A model generated the notes under the pieces. The model saw nothing but the letters and a program-made list of their open reading frames with translations, ran no database searches and had not been told where the DNA came from. Shown here piece after piece: positions 1 through 10,849 of a DNA stretch of 64,000 nucleotides (its first letter is position 1; each line of letters starts with the position of its first letter). Both the position numbers and the translations under genes were made by a program. Source of the stretch: Burkholderiales bacterium (lineage in GTDB: Bacteria > Pseudomonadota > Gammaproteobacteria > Burkholderiales > JAEUOS01); the NCBI GenBank assembly GCA_947473125.1, contig CANJDH010000003.1:1-64000 (forward strand), in the 5' to 3' direction.

Positions 1-452
1 AGCTTGGCGTTGGCACCGGCGCTGGTGAGGCGCCCGCCGATCACGAAAGTCGGGTCGAGCCCGCCCTCGGCCAGCACGCTCGCGATCAGGCTCGTGGTGG
101 TGGTCTTGCCGTGCGTGCCGGCCACGGCCACGCCCTGCTTGAGGCGCATCAGCTCGGCGAGCATCAGGGCGCGCGGCACCACCGGGATGCGCGCCGCACG
201 CGCAGCCTGCACTTCCGGGTTGTTGTTGGCCACGGCAGTGGACACAACAACCGCATCGGCGCCCTTGGCGTGCTCTGCCGCGTGGCCTTCAAACACCGTG
301 GCGCCGAGGCTTTCGAGACGTTGCGCGGCGGCGTTCCGGGTCAGGTCGGAGCCGCTGATGGTGTAGCCCAGGTTGAGTAGCACCTCGGCGATGCCCGACA
401 TGCCCGAGCCGCCAATGCCGACAAAGTGTATGTGTTTGACCTTGTGCTTCAT
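1..452 (-). CDS. murC: UDP-N-acetylmuramate--L-alanine ligase MurC (3' truncated by window edge)
   Basis: Cytoplasmic ligase adding L-alanine to UDP-MurNAc. Only the first 150 codons are inside the window, which is why the ORF track does not list it. Reading the minus strand from ATG at 452 gives an N-terminal nucleotide-fold motif [16 protein letters not shown] (residues 9-24) and the Mur ligase P-loop [10 protein letters not shown] (residues 111-120), both typical of MurC. Its ATG overlaps the murG stop (ATGA), so translation is probably coupled. The catalytic centre and C-terminal domain lie off the left edge. The start and identity are secure; nothing can be said about the 3' end. Confidence 0.95.
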   Translation of the reverse strand, partial: MKHKVKHIHFVGIGGSGMSGIAEVLLNLGYTISGSDLTRNAAAQRLESLGATVFEGHAAEHAKGADAVVVSTAVANNNPEVQAARAARIPVVPRALMLAELMRLKQGVAVAGTHGKTTTTSLIASVLAEGGLDPTFVIGGRLTSAGANAK

Positions 453-1594
453 GGCTTCGCCCCGCGCTGCTGGGTGCGCCGGTCGGTCAGGGTCTGGCAG
501 GCGTTGGCAACATCGCGTGTTGCATTCGGTTTGGCCAGCGTGCGCGCCTTCTGCGCGAGCGCCAGGCAACGGTCGCGCGTCAGTTCACGCAGTTGCGCCG
601 CGAGCGTTTGCGGCGTCAGCGCTGATTGCTGCACCAGGCGCGCGGCGCCCGCTGCGGTGAGGAACGTCGCGTTCGCGGTCTGGTGGTCGTCCGCCGCATG
701 CGGGAACGGCACGAACAGCGCTGCGACCCCGGCGCATGCCACTTCGGCAACCGTCATGGCACCTGCACGGCAGATCATGAGGTCGGCATCGCCGTAGGCG
801 CCGGCCATGTCGTCGATAAAGGAAAACGTCGTAGCTTCGACGCCGGCGGCGGCATAGGCCTGGCGCAACGCCTCGATGTGTTTTGCGCCCGACTGGTGGG
901 TCACCAGCGGCCGTTCGGCGGCCGGCAGCAGGGCCAATGCCTTGGGCAACACCTCGTTCAGGGCCAGCGCACCGAGGCTGCCGCCGACCACCAGCACTTT
1001 GAGCGGGCCGCTGCGTGCGGCGTAGCGCGTGGCCGGATCGGCCAGCGCAGTGATCTCCTTGCGCACCGGATTGCCGCACCAGAGTGCACGCGGCAACGCA
1101 TCGGGAAATGCCGACAACACCACGTCGGCCACTTTGGCCAGGACCTTGTTGGCCAATCCGGCTATCGCGTTTTGCTCGTGCACGATGAGGCGCTTGCCGA
1201 GCAACGCGGCCATCATCCCACCAGGAAAGCTGATGTAGCCGCCGAAGCCGACCACGGCGCGCGGCTTGACGCGCATCAGGATCGCCAGCGATTGCCAGAA
1301 GGCCACCAGCAGGTTGAACGGCAGCAGCAGTTTCGGCATCAAGCCCTTGCCGCGCACCCCGCCGAACGACACCCATGCCATCTCGTACCCGTACCTGGGC
1401 ACCAGATCCGCTTCCATGCCCTCGCGGTTGCCGATCCAGATGATGCGATAGCCGCTGTCGGTCAGGCGCCGCGCCACCGCCAGGGCCGGGAACACATGGC
1501 CGCCGGTGCCGCCCGCCATCACCACGATCACCGGTGCATTGACCAGCGTGTTCGGGTTAAGCGCGAGGTCGATGCGCGTGTTGCCTTCGTTCAT
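449..1594 (-). CDS. murG: UDP-GlcNAc--lipid I GlcNAc transferase MurG
   Basis: Glycosyltransferase that converts lipid I to lipid II at the inner face of the membrane. The donor-loop motif [17 protein letters not shown] near the N-terminus and a GT-B fold length of 381 aa fit the family. The ORF-track start at 1615 is a TTG; I prefer ATG at 1594 because it sits in an ATGA overlap with the stop of a small upstream ORF, the same coupling seen throughout this cluster. About 20 residues precede the conserved glycine motif beyond what E. coli MurG has, so a slightly later start cannot be excluded. Confidence 0.95.
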   Translation of the reverse strand: MNEGNTRIDLALNPNTLVNAPVIVVMAGGTGGHVFPALAVARRLTDSGYRIIWIGNREGMEADLVPRYGYEMAWVSFGGVRGKGLMPKLLLPFNLLVAFWQSLAILMRVKPRAVVGFGGYISFPGGMMAALLGKRLIVHEQNAIAGLANKVLAKVADVVLSAFPDALPRALWCGNPVRKEITALADPATRYAARSGPLKVLVVGGSLGALALNEVLPKALALLPAAERPLVTHQSGAKHIEALRQAYAAAGVEATTFSFIDDMAGAYGDADLMICRAGAMTVAEVACAGVAALFVPFPHAADDHQTANATFLTAAGAARLVQQSALTPQTLAAQLRELTRDRCLALAQKARTLAKPNATRDVANACQTLTDRRTQQRGAKP

Positions 1595-1764
1595 GCTTTC
1601 AGCCCTCGCATGCAAATCGCGCTGCGCGCGCCTTGCCGTTCGTACGGACGCACGAACGCCGGCCGTTTTGGCGCCGGCATCACTTCGGCTGCGCCGAAAT
1701 GAGCCTTCACCGAAACAGACGGCGGCAGGTCGATCCAGGCCACGTTTGCTTGTGCGGCGATCAT
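1591..1764 (-). CDS. 57-aa ORF of unknown function between ftsW and murG
   Basis: Below the ORF-track length cut-off. Read on minus from ATG at 1764 it is open for 57 codons to TGA. Its ATG overlaps the ftsW stop and its own TGA overlaps the ATG I assign to murG, so it fills the ftsW-murG gap exactly with coupled starts on both sides. The product begins [17 protein letters not shown] and ends MRGLKA, the same six residues that end FtsW. At DNA level the two ends share a near-identical 22-bp stretch (1591-1612 and 1761-1782, two mismatches). No transmembrane segment or known motif is visible. It may be a genuine small protein, or a coupling spacer created by local duplication. Confidence 0.5.
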   Translation of the reverse strand: MIAAQANVAWIDLPPSVSVKAHFGAAEVMPAPKRPAFVRPYERQGARSAICMRGLKA

Positions 1765-2990
1765 GCTTTCAACCCCCGCATGAGCCGTCTGTTTTCATAG
1801 TCCACGCGGACCAGCACGGCCAGGGCCATGCAATTGACCAGGATGCCGCTGCCGCCAAAACTCATCAGCGGCAGGGTCAGGCCCTTGGTCGGCAGCAGGC
1901 CCATGTTGACGCCCATGTTGATCAGGGTTTGCACGCCGATCCACAGGGCCACGCCTTGCGCCACCAGAGCCGCAAAAGTGCGCTCCAGCGCCAACGCCTG
2001 GCGGCCGATTTCGAAGGCGCGACGCGTTAGCCAGAAAAACATCAGGATGATCACGATCACGCCGACAAACCCGAGCTCTTCGGCGATCACCGCGAGCAAA
2101 AAGTCGGTGTGCGCCTCGGGCAGGTAGAACAGTTTCTCCAGGCTGTTGCCGAGCCCGACGCCGAACCACTCGCCGCGCCCGAACGCAATCAGCGCGTGCG
2201 AGAGTTGATAGCCCTTGCCGTAGGCGTCGCTCCACGGGTCCATGAAGCCGACGATGCGCTGGCGCCGGTATTCGGAAAACATGATCAACAGCGCGAAGCT
2301 CGCCAGCAGGAACAGGATCAGCCCGAAGAACAGGCGCGCATTCATGCCGCCGAGAAACAGCACGCCGACCGCGACCGCGACGATTACCACGAAGGCGCCC
2401 ATGTCGGGTTCGCGCAGCAGCAGCCAGCCGACGAACACCATGGCGATCGCCATCGGCATGAAGCCCTGCTTGAACGAATGCATCACTGCGGCCTTGCGCA
2501 CCGTGTAGTCGGCCGCGTACAAGATCGCGAACAGCTTCATCAGTTCGGACGGCTGCAGGTTGGAAATGCCCAGCGGTATCCAGCGCTGCGCGCCGTTGAC
2601 GCTGCGGCCGATGCCGGGGACCAGCACCAGCACCAGCAGTGCCACGCCGAACAGGAACAGCGGCAGGGCGAAACGCTGCCACACCGCCATCGGCACCTGG
2701 AACACCACCCACGCGGCAATCGCGCCTATGGCCAGCGATGCGGCGTGGCGGATCAGGAAGTAGTTGGCGCGATAGCCGGTGAATTTCGACCCTTCGGCAA
2801 ACGCAATCGACGACGAATACACCATGACCAGGCCGATCAGCAGCAACAGGACGGCAACCCACAGCAGCGCCTCATCGAGCTCGGAAAAGCGCGACGAAGC
2901 ACGGCCAGCGCCGCCGCTGCCGATGCCGAAGCCGGTAAAGCGCGCAGTCTTGCCAAACTTGCCCTGAACGGTCGAGGCCACGCTAGGCAT
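1761..2990 (-). CDS. ftsW: Septal peptidoglycan polymerase FtsW (SEDS family)
   Basis: Polytopic inner-membrane SEDS glycosyltransferase that polymerises lipid II at the septum with FtsI. The 409-aa product has about ten hydrophobic segments and family signatures such as VMVYSSS in the first segment region, RIVGFMDPW, and PLMSFGGSG near the C-terminus. The ORF track extends to 3281, but the extra 97 residues overlap murD and have no family counterpart. ATG at 2990 overlaps the murD stop by 8 nt and starts [12 protein letters not shown], about 50 residues before the first membrane helix. Its TGA overlaps the ATG of the 57-aa ORF downstream. Confidence 0.95.
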   Translation of the reverse strand: MPSVASTVQGKFGKTARFTGFGIGSGGAGRASSRFSELDEALLWVAVLLLLIGLVMVYSSSIAFAEGSKFTGYRANYFLIRHAASLAIGAIAAWVVFQVPMAVWQRFALPLFLFGVALLVLVLVPGIGRSVNGAQRWIPLGISNLQPSELMKLFAILYAADYTVRKAAVMHSFKQGFMPMAIAMVFVGWLLLREPDMGAFVVIVAVAVGVLFLGGMNARLFFGLILFLLASFALLIMFSEYRRQRIVGFMDPWSDAYGKGYQLSHALIAFGRGEWFGVGLGNSLEKLFYLPEAHTDFLLAVIAEELGFVGVIVIILMFFWLTRRAFEIGRQALALERTFAALVAQGVALWIGVQTLINMGVNMGLLPTKGLTLPLMSFGGSGILVNCMALAVLVRVDYENRRLMRGLKA

Positions 2991-4677
2991 CCGCTGCTCC
3001 CGAGAGGTTGATGGCGCCGTCCAGTTGGACGACGTTCCCGTCAGGGCCAGCTTCCGTACGCACTGCGCCGCCGCGCCCGAGCTCGCGCACGGCGCCGACA
3101 AACACCTCGGCACGATGGGCATAGTTGCGAAACATGTCGAAGCTGGCACAGGCCGGCGAGAGCAGCACCAGGTCGCCGGCCTGGGCGCAACGCGCAGCAG
3201 TCTGTACTGCCGACTCGAGGCTGGATTGGTCAACCAGCTCGATACCGCTGTCGGCAAACGCTTCGCGCAGGCGCGCCGCATCGCGGCCGATCAGCATCAC
3301 GGCGCGGCAGGTGCTGCGCACCGCGTCGGCCAGCGGCGTGAAATCCTGGCCCTTGCCGTCGCCGCCGGCGATCAGCACGATGCGGTTGTCTGCCCGCAGG
3401 TCCGCGGCCAGCCCCTTGAGCGCAGCCAGCGTGGCGCCAACGTTGGTGCCCTTGCTGTCGTCGATGTACTGCACCCAGTTGATGGTGGCGACCGGCTGCA
3501 CGCGATGCGGTTTACCGGCGTAATCGCGCAGGGCTCTCAACATCGGCGCCAGCGGCAGGCCGATGGCGCGATTGAGGGCGATCGCGGCCAGCGCGTTGGT
3601 GGCGTTGTGCAGCCCCTTGATCTTGAGCACTTCAAGCGGCATCAGGCGATTGGGCACGGCATCCTCGGAATACAGGCCGGCGCTGGCGCCGGTCCCGGCA
3701 CCAGCCCACACGCCCGACCCTTCGGCAAGCCAGGTCAGGCCGGCGCTGCGTGCTTCGCGCACCAGGCCGTAGTCGGTAGGCAATTGCGGCTCGCCGGCAC
3801 CGAACGTGAGCACCACCGGCGGCACGTCTTTTTTCTTTTTGGAATCGAACGGGCGCCGCATCGCCAGGCTCGCCGGGTCGTCCCGGTTGAGGATCTGGAT
3901 GCCGCCGTTCATGAAGATGCGCGTCTTGGCTGCGGCATAGGCTTGCATCGAGCCGTGCCGGTCAAGGTGGTCTTCGGACAAATTGAGCATCACCGCAGCA
4001 GCGGGCTTGAGGCTGTGCATGGTTTCGAGCTGGTAGCTCGACAGTTCGAGCACCCATATCTCGGGCAAACCCGTCGGCAACTGCGCCGCCGCGGGTTGAG
4101 AAGTCGGCTCGGAAGCGGGTTCAAAAACCGCTTCGGAAGCAGTCGCAGAAGCTGGTCCCGATGAAGCTGCGGCAGCCTTGGCATCGCGCCAGGCATCGAG
4201 CGCCGCCGGCCCGATGTTGCCAGCTGCGACCGCCCGTTTGCCGGCCTTTTGTGCCAGCAGTGCGGTCAGTGCAGTCACGGTGGTCTTGCCGTTGGTTCCC
4301 GTGACCGCAAGCACCCTGGGGCTGTATCCGGAGCGTGCGTGTTCCTCGGCCAGCGCCAGTGCGAACAGCTCGATGTCGCCCATGAACGGCAGGCCGCGCG
4401 CGATCGCGGCGACCACCAGCGGGTCGGCCAGCGGTCCCGACACCGGCACGCCGGGTGACACGGCCACGCCATCGATGCCTTCGAAGAGTGGCTCCTGGAG
4501 CGGCCCGCAGGCCACCTCTATGCCGGGAATGGCCTCCACCAAGGCTTTCAGGCCCGGGGGGTGAGCACGGGTGTCGGCTATGCGCAGGATCGCCCCTTGC
4601 GAAGCGAGGTGGCGCGCCATCGACAGCCCGGTTTCGCCGAGGCCCAGGACCAGTATCAGTTTGCCGTTGAAATCCAT
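2983..4677 (-). CDS. murD: UDP-MurNAc-L-Ala--D-Glu ligase MurD, with inserted Ala/Ser/Pro-rich linker
   Basis: Cytoplasmic ligase adding D-glutamate to UDP-MurNAc-L-Ala. The N-terminal motif [16 protein letters not shown], the P-loop VTGTNGKTT (about residues 125-133) and [10 protein letters not shown] are characteristic. At 564 aa it is far longer than E. coli MurD (438 aa). Residues about 166-203 form a low-complexity Ala/Ser/Pro/Glu stretch inserted between GNIGPAALD and the LSSYQLE strand, where E. coli has a short loop; a second expansion lies in the central domain around the Gly/Ala-rich GAGTGASAG. The frame is intact throughout, so the insertions appear real. Confidence 0.95.
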   Translation of the reverse strand: MDFNGKLILVLGLGETGLSMARHLASQGAILRIADTRAHPPGLKALVEAIPGIEVACGPLQEPLFEGIDGVAVSPGVPVSGPLADPLVVAAIARGLPFMGDIELFALALAEEHARSGYSPRVLAVTGTNGKTTVTALTALLAQKAGKRAVAAGNIGPAALDAWRDAKAAAASSGPASATASEAVFEPASEPTSQPAAAQLPTGLPEIWVLELSSYQLETMHSLKPAAAVMLNLSEDHLDRHGSMQAYAAAKTRIFMNGGIQILNRDDPASLAMRRPFDSKKKKDVPPVVLTFGAGEPQLPTDYGLVREARSAGLTWLAEGSGVWAGAGTGASAGLYSEDAVPNRLMPLEVLKIKGLHNATNALAAIALNRAIGLPLAPMLRALRDYAGKPHRVQPVATINWVQYIDDSKGTNVGATLAALKGLAADLRADNRIVLIAGGDGKGQDFTPLADAVRSTCRAVMLIGRDAARLREAFADSGIELVDQSSLESAVQTAARCAQAGDLVLLSPACASFDMFRNYAHRAEVFVGAVRELGRGGAVRTEAGPDGNVVQLDGAINLSGAADA

Positions 4678-4702
4678 ATCGTGTCGGTCAGGTGTGCAGG
4701 AG

Positions 4703-5872
4703 TTAGCGCAACTTGAGCGTGGACAGGCCGAACAGCACCAGCATCATGGTGATGATCCAGAAGCGCACCACGACCTGGGTCTCCTTCCAGCCTTTTTGTT
4801 CGTAGTGGTGGTGCAGCGGCGCCATCAGGAGGACGCGGCGCCCGGCGCCATAGCGGCGTTTGGTGTATTTGAAGTACAGCACCTGCACCGCCACCGAAAT
4901 TGTTTCGGCCACAAACACACCGCCCATGATGGCGAGCACGATCTCCTGGCGCACGATCACCGCGACCACGCCGAGCGCGCCGCCCAGCGCCAGCGCGCCG
5001 ACGTCGCCCATGAACACCTGCGCCGGGTAGGCGTTGAACCAGAGGAAACCGAGCCCGGCACCGGCCAGCGCGCCGCAAAACACGATGAGCTCGCCGGCGC
5101 CGGGAATGTAGGGAATCAGCAGGTACTTGGCGTAGACCGCGTTGCCGGTGACATAGGCGAACAGTCCGAGCGCGCTGCCCACCATCACGGCCGGCATGAT
5201 CGCCAGGCCATCGAGGCCGTCGGTCAGGTTGACCGCGTTCGAGGTGCCGACGATCACGAAGTAGCTCAGGGTGATGAAGCCGAACACGCCGAGCGGATAG
5301 GAAATCTCCTTGAAGAACGGCACGATCAGGTTGGCCTTTTGCGGCAGCTCCATGGTGAAGCCGCTGGCGATCCACTTCATGACGAGCTCGATGATCTTGT
5401 CGGTGTTGGGGGCCGATACCGCAAAGGCGAGGTACACCGCCGCGAGCAGGCCGACCAGGCTTTGCCAGAAGTATTTCTCGCGCGCCGACAGGCCCTTGGG
5501 GTTCTTGTGCACCACCTTGCGCCAGTCGTCAACCCAGCCGATCGCACCAAAACCCAAGGTCACGACCAGCACGATCCAGACGAAGCGGTTGGTGAGATCT
5601 GCCCAGAGCAGGGTGGCGATGCCGATCGCGATCAGGATCAGCGCGCCGCCCATGGTCGGCGTACCCGCCTTGATCAAATGGGTCTGCGGGCCGTCATCTC
5701 GCACCGACTGGCCGATCTTGTAGGCGGTAAGTTTGCGGATCACCATCGGGCCGGCGATGAGCGCGATGGCCAGTGCGGTGAGGGTGGCCATCACCGCACG
5801 CAGCGTGATGTAGGAAAAAACGTTGAAGGCGCGAATGTCTTTCGCGAGCCACTGGGCCAGTTCGAGCAGCAT
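4703..5872 (-). CDS. mraY: Phospho-MurNAc-pentapeptide transferase MraY
   Basis: Integral membrane enzyme that transfers phospho-MurNAc-pentapeptide to undecaprenyl phosphate to form lipid I. The 389-aa product has about ten membrane segments; [10 protein letters not shown] near residues 70-79, the aspartate-rich loop [10 protein letters not shown] and the C-terminal APLHHHYE are signature sequences including the catalytic Asp and His residues. The length matches betaproteobacterial homologues. The ATG overlaps the murF stop by one base (TGATG). Confidence 0.97.
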   Translation of the reverse strand: MLLELAQWLAKDIRAFNVFSYITLRAVMATLTALAIALIAGPMVIRKLTAYKIGQSVRDDGPQTHLIKAGTPTMGGALILIAIGIATLLWADLTNRFVWIVLVVTLGFGAIGWVDDWRKVVHKNPKGLSAREKYFWQSLVGLLAAVYLAFAVSAPNTDKIIELVMKWIASGFTMELPQKANLIVPFFKEISYPLGVFGFITLSYFVIVGTSNAVNLTDGLDGLAIMPAVMVGSALGLFAYVTGNAVYAKYLLIPYIPGAGELIVFCGALAGAGLGFLWFNAYPAQVFMGDVGALALGGALGVVAVIVRQEIVLAIMGGVFVAETISVAVQVLYFKYTKRRYGAGRRVLLMAPLHHHYEQKGWKETQVVVRFWIITMMLVLFGLSTLKLR

Positions 5873-7272
5873 CAGTGCGCCCCTCCGCCGGTTTCGCCGG
5901 TGAGCGCCGCCACCACGCGCTCCATGCGCGCCGAGCGCGAGCCCTTCACCAGCAAGGTTGCGCCGGGCACCGCAAACTCGCAGGCCTTGGCGTTGATCGT
6001 ATCGATGTCGTCGAAGCGCATGCCCCGGATGCCGAAGCCTTCCACCGCCGGTGCCGTGTCCGGCCCGAAGGTGAGCAACGCATCGATGCCGCGTTCTTTT
6101 GCGTAGGCACCGACTTCATGGTGATACTTCGGCCCGTCGTCGCCGACCTCGGCCATGCGCCCGAGCACCAGCATGCGGCGCCCGGCAACATTGGCCAGCA
6201 CATCGATGGCGGCACGCACCGAATCGGGATTGGCGTTATAGCTGTCGTCGATCACCACGGCGCCGCTTGTCGCAAGCTTCTTTTGCAGGCGCCCGCTGTA
6301 GGGCACGAAGGCGTTAAGGCCTGCCTCGATGGCTTCGATGCGCACGCCCGCAGCCACCGCAGCTGCAGCGGCGGCGCAGGCGTTGAGGATGTTGTGCACG
6401 CCGGGGATGCGCAGGGCGATCTCGGCGTCCCCGACCGGCGTCATCAGTTCGACGTGGCTGCCATACAGGGCCAGCTCGTAATTGGCCGACACCTCGGCGG
6501 CGATACGTATACCGAAGTCGATGATCTCGCGGTTCGGATTGCTGCTTTTCACCAGGGTGCGCCAGAAACTTGCGAACGGGTCGTCGGCGTTGATCACCGC
6601 CACGCCCCGCTCGGAGAGAAAATTGAACACCGCGCCGTTTTCGGCGGCCACATCGGCCACCGACTTCATGAACTCCTGATGCTCGCGTTGCGCATTGTTG
6701 ACCAGTGCCACCGTCGGCCGCGCGATGTCGGCCAGGGATGCAATTTCGCCCGGATGGTTCATGCCGAGCTCGACCACGCCGATGCGGTGGTGGGCGCGCA
6801 GGCGCAGCAGGGTCAAGGGCAGGCCGATGTCGTTGTTCAGGTTGCCCTCGGTCGCAAACGCTGCGTCCGGCGCCGCCTGAAACCGGCTGTTCACGTGCGC
6901 CGCCAGGATGCTCGCGATCATCTGCTTGACAGTGGTTTTGCCGTTGCTGCCGGTGACGGCAATCAGCGGCAGGTCAAAGCGGCTGCGCCAGTGCTGCGCC
7001 AGCCGCCCCAGGGCGACCTTGGTATCGGGTACCACGATCTGCCGCGGCAGGCCGAGGTCGCGCGACAGCAAGACGCCGGCAGCGCCCTGCTGCAGGGCGC
7101 TGCCGGCAAAGTCATGCCCGTCAAAGCGCTCGCCGGCCAGGGCGACGAACAAATCACCTGCCTGAATCGAACGGCTGTCGGTGGTCACGCGCTCGAAGCG
7201 CGCATCCTCGGCCGGCAACGCCAGGTGCAGCGCGGTGGCCGCCTCATGCAGTGTCATCATGCTTTCGCTCAT
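5872..7272 (-). CDS. murF: UDP-MurNAc-tripeptide--D-Ala-D-Ala ligase MurF
   Basis: Cytoplasmic ligase adding D-Ala-D-Ala to complete the UDP-MurNAc-pentapeptide. The 466-aa product shows [16 protein letters not shown] in the N-terminal domain, the P-loop [12 protein letters not shown], and [14 protein letters not shown] in the C-terminal domain, all typical of MurF. It overlaps the murE stop by 4 nt (ATGA) and mraY by 1 nt. An alternative in-frame ATG lies four codons downstream of the chosen start. Confidence 0.97.
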   Translation of the reverse strand: MSESMMTLHEAATALHLALPAEDARFERVTTDSRSIQAGDLFVALAGERFDGHDFAGSALQQGAAGVLLSRDLGLPRQIVVPDTKVALGRLAQHWRSRFDLPLIAVTGSNGKTTVKQMIASILAAHVNSRFQAAPDAAFATEGNLNNDIGLPLTLLRLRAHHRIGVVELGMNHPGEIASLADIARPTVALVNNAQREHQEFMKSVADVAAENGAVFNFLSERGVAVINADDPFASFWRTLVKSSNPNREIIDFGIRIAAEVSANYELALYGSHVELMTPVGDAEIALRIPGVHNILNACAAAAAAVAAGVRIEAIEAGLNAFVPYSGRLQKKLATSGAVVIDDSYNANPDSVRAAIDVLANVAGRRMLVLGRMAEVGDDGPKYHHEVGAYAKERGIDALLTFGPDTAPAVEGFGIRGMRFDDIDTINAKACEFAVPGATLLVKGSRSARMERVVAALTGETGGGAH

Positions 7273-8801
7273 CGCTGCTCACCCCGGGTGCGATTGTGCA
7301 AGGCGTCGCGGGCCGCATCATGGTCGGAAAATGGCAACTTTCTGCCGCCGACTTCCTGGTAGCGTTCATGCCCCTTGCCGGCGATCAGAACCACATCGCG
7401 CGGGCCGGCCGCGCCGACCGCCCGTGCAATCGCCTGGGCGCGGTCTGGCACCACCAGCCGCGGCTTGACCATGCCAGCCTCGATCGCGGCGATGATGGCT
7501 TCCGGGGCTTCGCTGCGCGGGTTGTCGCTGGTCAGCATGACGGCATCGGCCCGGCTCTCGGCCACACCGCCCATCAGCGGGCGCTTGCCGTGGTCGCGAT
7601 CGCCGCCGCAACCGAATACGACGCGCAAGGCACCCTGGCGCGATTGCGCGATCGGTCGCAGCGTGGCCAGTGCTTTGTCGAGCGCATCGGGCGTGTGAGC
7701 GTAATCGATCACCACCAGCGGCGCAGCGTCACCGCCGATGGCGTTCATGCGCCCGGGCACGGCATGGATGCTTTGCAGCGCGTGTACCGCGGCATCAAAC
7801 GGCACTCCCGCCGCGATCAGCGTGCCGATGACGGCGAGCAGGTTGCTGACATTGAACTCGCCCCAGACCGGCGCGGCGATGCTGGCCGCGCCCCAGTTGC
7901 TGTTGACGCTGAACCGCACGCCGCGTTCGTCGAAGTGGATGTCGCTGGCGACCAGGCGCCCCTCATCTTCGACAAACTCGGCCACCGGCGACTTGCCGGC
8001 GATGCAGTAAGCGATGCGATCGAGGCGGTCGGCGGTCAGCGCCATCAGGCGCACGCCCATCGGGTCATCCAGATTGATGACGACGTGCTCAAGGCCCTCA
8101 TGCTGGAACAAGCGGGTCTTGGCCGCTTCATACGCGGCCATCGACGTGTGGTAATCGAGGTGGTCACGACTGAAGTTGGTAAACACCGCACAGTCAAAGG
8201 CCACGCCAGCCACCCGCGCCTGGTCAAGCCCGATCGACGATACTTCCATTGCGCAGGCGGCAGCCCCGGCGTCGTGCATCGCCTTGAGGGCACGTTGCAG
8301 GAGGATGGCATCGGGGGTCGTATTCGCGGCGCCGCCTGCAGCAGCAGGCAGCACCTCGGACCCGGCGAAGGTGGAGCCCAGCGTTCCGATCACGCCGCAG
8401 GGTTTGCTGCAAGCCTCGAGGGCCTGCGCGATCCACTGGCTGACCGAGGTCTTGCCATTGGTGCCGGTCACGCCGGCGATGAACAGGGATTCCGAGGGGA
8501 AACCATACGCCTCGCTGGAAATGGCTCCCACCAAGGGTTTTAGGCCATCCACCGCGACGTTCGGGACACGCCATTCGTCGCGCCAGTCGAAGCCCGCACG
8601 CTCCCAGAGCACTGCTGCCGCGCCGCGGGCGAGTGCATCGGCAATGAAGCGGCGACCGTCGGTGCGCCCGTCATGCCCCGGATACGCGACAAACACGTCC
8701 CCGGCCTGCACACTGCGGCTGTCGGCTGTCAGCGCGCTTACCTTGATGCTGCTCAGCATGGCGAGAATCTCATGTGGGTTCACGAGCCTCCTGGCGTGCA
8801 T
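7269..8801 (-). CDS. murE: UDP-MurNAc-L-Ala-D-Glu--meso-DAP ligase MurE
   Basis: Cytoplasmic ligase adding the third amino acid of the stem peptide, meso-diaminopimelate in Gram-negatives. The product has LTADSRSVQAGDVFVAYPG at the N-terminus, the P-loop [13 protein letters not shown], and a DNPRSE motif that in the family recognises meso-DAP. The start is uncertain: ATG at 8801 is the longest, but a GTG at 8783 is preceded at short spacing by AGGAGG and gives VNPHEILAML, close to the N-terminus of relatives; ATG at 8759 looks too short. The ftsI stop lies 30 nt upstream. Confidence 0.95.
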   Translation of the reverse strand: MHARRLVNPHEILAMLSSIKVSALTADSRSVQAGDVFVAYPGHDGRTDGRRFIADALARGAAAVLWERAGFDWRDEWRVPNVAVDGLKPLVGAISSEAYGFPSESLFIAGVTGTNGKTSVSQWIAQALEACSKPCGVIGTLGSTFAGSEVLPAAAGGAANTTPDAILLQRALKAMHDAGAAACAMEVSSIGLDQARVAGVAFDCAVFTNFSRDHLDYHTSMAAYEAAKTRLFQHEGLEHVVINLDDPMGVRLMALTADRLDRIAYCIAGKSPVAEFVEDEGRLVASDIHFDERGVRFSVNSNWGAASIAAPVWGEFNVSNLLAVIGTLIAAGVPFDAAVHALQSIHAVPGRMNAIGGDAAPLVVIDYAHTPDALDKALATLRPIAQSRQGALRVVFGCGGDRDHGKRPLMGGVAESRADAVMLTSDNPRSEAPEAIIAAIEAGMVKPRLVVPDRAQAIARAVGAAGPRDVVLIAGKGHERYQEVGGRKLPFSDHDAARDALHNRTRGEQR

Positions 8802-8831
8802 GCGACAAACCGGCGCGTGGCTGTGCGTGCC

Positions 8832-10559
8832 TCATATGCTCTCCTTCACGGTGTCGCCCTCGCTCGGCAGCGCAATCGGCTTCATGGGCGCATCGGGAGC
8901 GACCCCGAGCTGGCGCAATGCGCCGCCAACCACCGAACTGAACACCGGCGCGGCGACATCGCCGCCGAAATACTTGCCGTTGGAGGGCTCGTCGATCATC
9001 ACCGCGACGACAATGCGCGGGTCGGAGGCAGGTGCGAAACCGACAAACGAGCCGCGGTATTTCTTCTCGGCGTAGGCTCCGTTTTCGAGCTTGTGCGCCG
9101 TGCCGGTCTTGCCGGCCACGCGATAGCCCATCACCTGTGCACGCGGCGCGGTGCCGCCGGGGCCAGCCGCCATCTCAAGCATCATGCGCACCGCGCGCGC
9201 GGTCTCGGACGACACCACCGGCGTGCCCAATACCGGCCCGCCGGCCTTGATGAAGGTAACTGGTGCGATGTCGCCGTCGCGCGCGAAGATGGTGTAGGCG
9301 CGCGCCAGCTGCAGCAGCGACGCCGACAGGCCATAGCCGTAGGACATGGTGACCTGCTCGATCGGACGCCAGGTTTTCGCGGGCCGCACCTTGCCGGCCA
9401 CTGCACCCGGGAACTGCACCTGCGGCTGGATGCCAAAGCCGGACTTGTTGAAGATATCCCACATGTCCTGGCGATCCATCTGCATGGCCAGCTTGGCGGT
9501 ACCGACGTTGCTCGATTTCTGGATCACCTCGGCCACCGTGAGCGGGCCATGCGGATGCGCGTCGCTGATGGTGGAATTGCCGACGGAGAAGCGCCCCGGT
9601 GCCGTCTGGATCACGCTATCGGGCCGCACTTTGGCGAGGTCCAGCGCCAGGGCGATGGTGAAGGGTTTGATGGTCGAGCCCGGCTCGAAGGTGTCGGTGA
9701 GCACGCGATTGCGCAATTGCGCGCCGGTCAGCAGGCTGCGATTGTTCGGGTTGTAGGCCGGCAGGTTGGCCAACGCGAGCACCTCGCCGGTACGGATGTC
9801 GAGCACGACAATGCCGCCGGCCTTGGCCTTGTGCGCCTCGACCGCATTCTTGAGCTGGCTGAACGCGAGGTACTGGATCTTGCTGTCGATCGACAAGGCC
9901 AGATCCTTGCCCTCGCGCGGCGCGGCCACGCTGGCAACGTCTTCAACGATGTTGCCACGCCGGTCCTTGATGACGCGACGGCTGCCGTTTTTCCCCGCGA
10001 GCGAGGCCTGGAACGCGAGCTCGATGCCTTCCTGCCCGGATTCGTCGACGCCGGTAAAGCCGAGAACATGTGCAGCGACTTCACCGGCCGGGTAGTAGCG
10101 GCGGTATTCGCGCTGCTGGTGGATCCCGGCGATGTTGAGCAACGTGACCCGCTCGGCCTGCTCGGGAGACAGCTGGCGCTTGAGGTAGACGAATTCGCGA
10201 TCTTCCTCGGCGAGCTTCTTGTCGAGCTCGTCGAGCGGCATTTGCAGTACCGCCGCCAGCTGGCGCACCTGGTCGCGCGTCGCCTTGACGTCTTCCGGAA
10301 TCGCCCAGACCGATTTCACCGGCGTCGACGCCGCCAGAATTTCACCATGGCGGTCGGTGATGTTGCCGCGATTGGCGCTGATCTCGATGACGCGACTGTA
10401 GCGGTTCTCGCCCTTTTGCTGCAGGAAATCGTTGTTCCAGCCCTGCAGGTAGAGGGCGCGCGCAATCAGCGCCATGAAGCCGACGAATACCAGCGCCAGC
10501 ATCATGCGCGAGCGCCATAGCGGCAAGCGCAGTTGCAGGACCGGATTGGCGAGGTTCAC
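8832..10559 (-). CDS. ftsI: Septal peptidoglycan transpeptidase FtsI (PBP3)
   Basis: Class B penicillin-binding protein that cross-links septal peptidoglycan with FtsW. It has one N-terminal membrane anchor (SRMMLALVFVGFMALIARAL), a pedestal domain and a transpeptidase domain with the active-site STIK (Ser about 295), the SSN motif in KSSNVGTAK and the KTG motif in AGKTGTAHK. The ORF-track start at 10712 adds 51 arginine-rich residues with no family match; I use GTG at 10559, which makes a GTGA overlap with the ftsL stop and gives a normal 575-aa protein starting (V/M)[11 protein letters not shown]. Confidence 0.96.
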   Translation of the reverse strand: MNLANPVLQLRLPLWRSRMMLALVFVGFMALIARALYLQGWNNDFLQQKGENRYSRVIEISANRGNITDRHGEILAASTPVKSVWAIPEDVKATRDQVRQLAAVLQMPLDELDKKLAEEDREFVYLKRQLSPEQAERVTLLNIAGIHQQREYRRYYPAGEVAAHVLGFTGVDESGQEGIELAFQASLAGKNGSRRVIKDRRGNIVEDVASVAAPREGKDLALSIDSKIQYLAFSQLKNAVEAHKAKAGGIVVLDIRTGEVLALANLPAYNPNNRSLLTGAQLRNRVLTDTFEPGSTIKPFTIALALDLAKVRPDSVIQTAPGRFSVGNSTISDAHPHGPLTVAEVIQKSSNVGTAKLAMQMDRQDMWDIFNKSGFGIQPQVQFPGAVAGKVRPAKTWRPIEQVTMSYGYGLSASLLQLARAYTIFARDGDIAPVTFIKAGGPVLGTPVVSSETARAVRMMLEMAAGPGGTAPRAQVMGYRVAGKTGTAHKLENGAYAEKKYRGSFVGFAPASDPRIVVAVMIDEPSNGKYFGGDVAAPVFSSVVGGALRQLGVAPDAPMKPIALPSEGDTVKESI

Positions 10560-10849
10560 GGCGCGCCTCCGGCAACAGGCTTCATCGGGCTGGCGGTCAC
10601 GTACTGGGTACGCGCCGCATCGGGGGTGCGCATGCCGAGCTGCCTGGTAGCGAGGCCTTCGACCAGGGCATGCTTGGCCCAGGTCGATTGCTCCAGTTGC
10701 AGCTGGCCCCACTCGACTTCAATGCGTTTTTGCTCCGCCTGCCCGTTCTCGAGGGCAATGAACAGCTTGCGCGCGCGATGGGTGGATGCCACCGTGGCGA
10801 GCGCACTGGCCAGAAGCAATGCGAGGAGGATCAGGGTGGCTTTGCTCAT
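10556..10849 (-). CDS. ftsL: Cell division protein FtsL
   Basis: Small bitopic divisome protein that with FtsB and FtsQ activates FtsWI. The 97-aa product has a short cytoplasmic start, one membrane segment (residues about 4-22), and a periplasmic heptad-rich coiled-coil region containing [19 protein letters not shown], a pattern typical of betaproteobacterial FtsL. It lies between rsmH and ftsI with 4-nt overlaps on both sides, the standard FtsL position. Sequence conservation of FtsL is low, so synteny carries much of the assignment. Confidence 0.93.
   Translation of the reverse strand: MSKATLILLALLLASALATVASTHRARKLFIALENGQAEQKRIEVEWGQLQLEQSTWAKHALVEGLATRQLGMRTPDAARTQYVTASPMKPVAGGAP

Noticed and set aside
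1-1702. Plus-strand ORFs opposite murC and murG (for example 626-1702)
   Set aside because: Shadow frames of GC-rich genes: rich in Arg/His/Gln/Ala, no ribosome sites, fully antisense to clear murG and murC.
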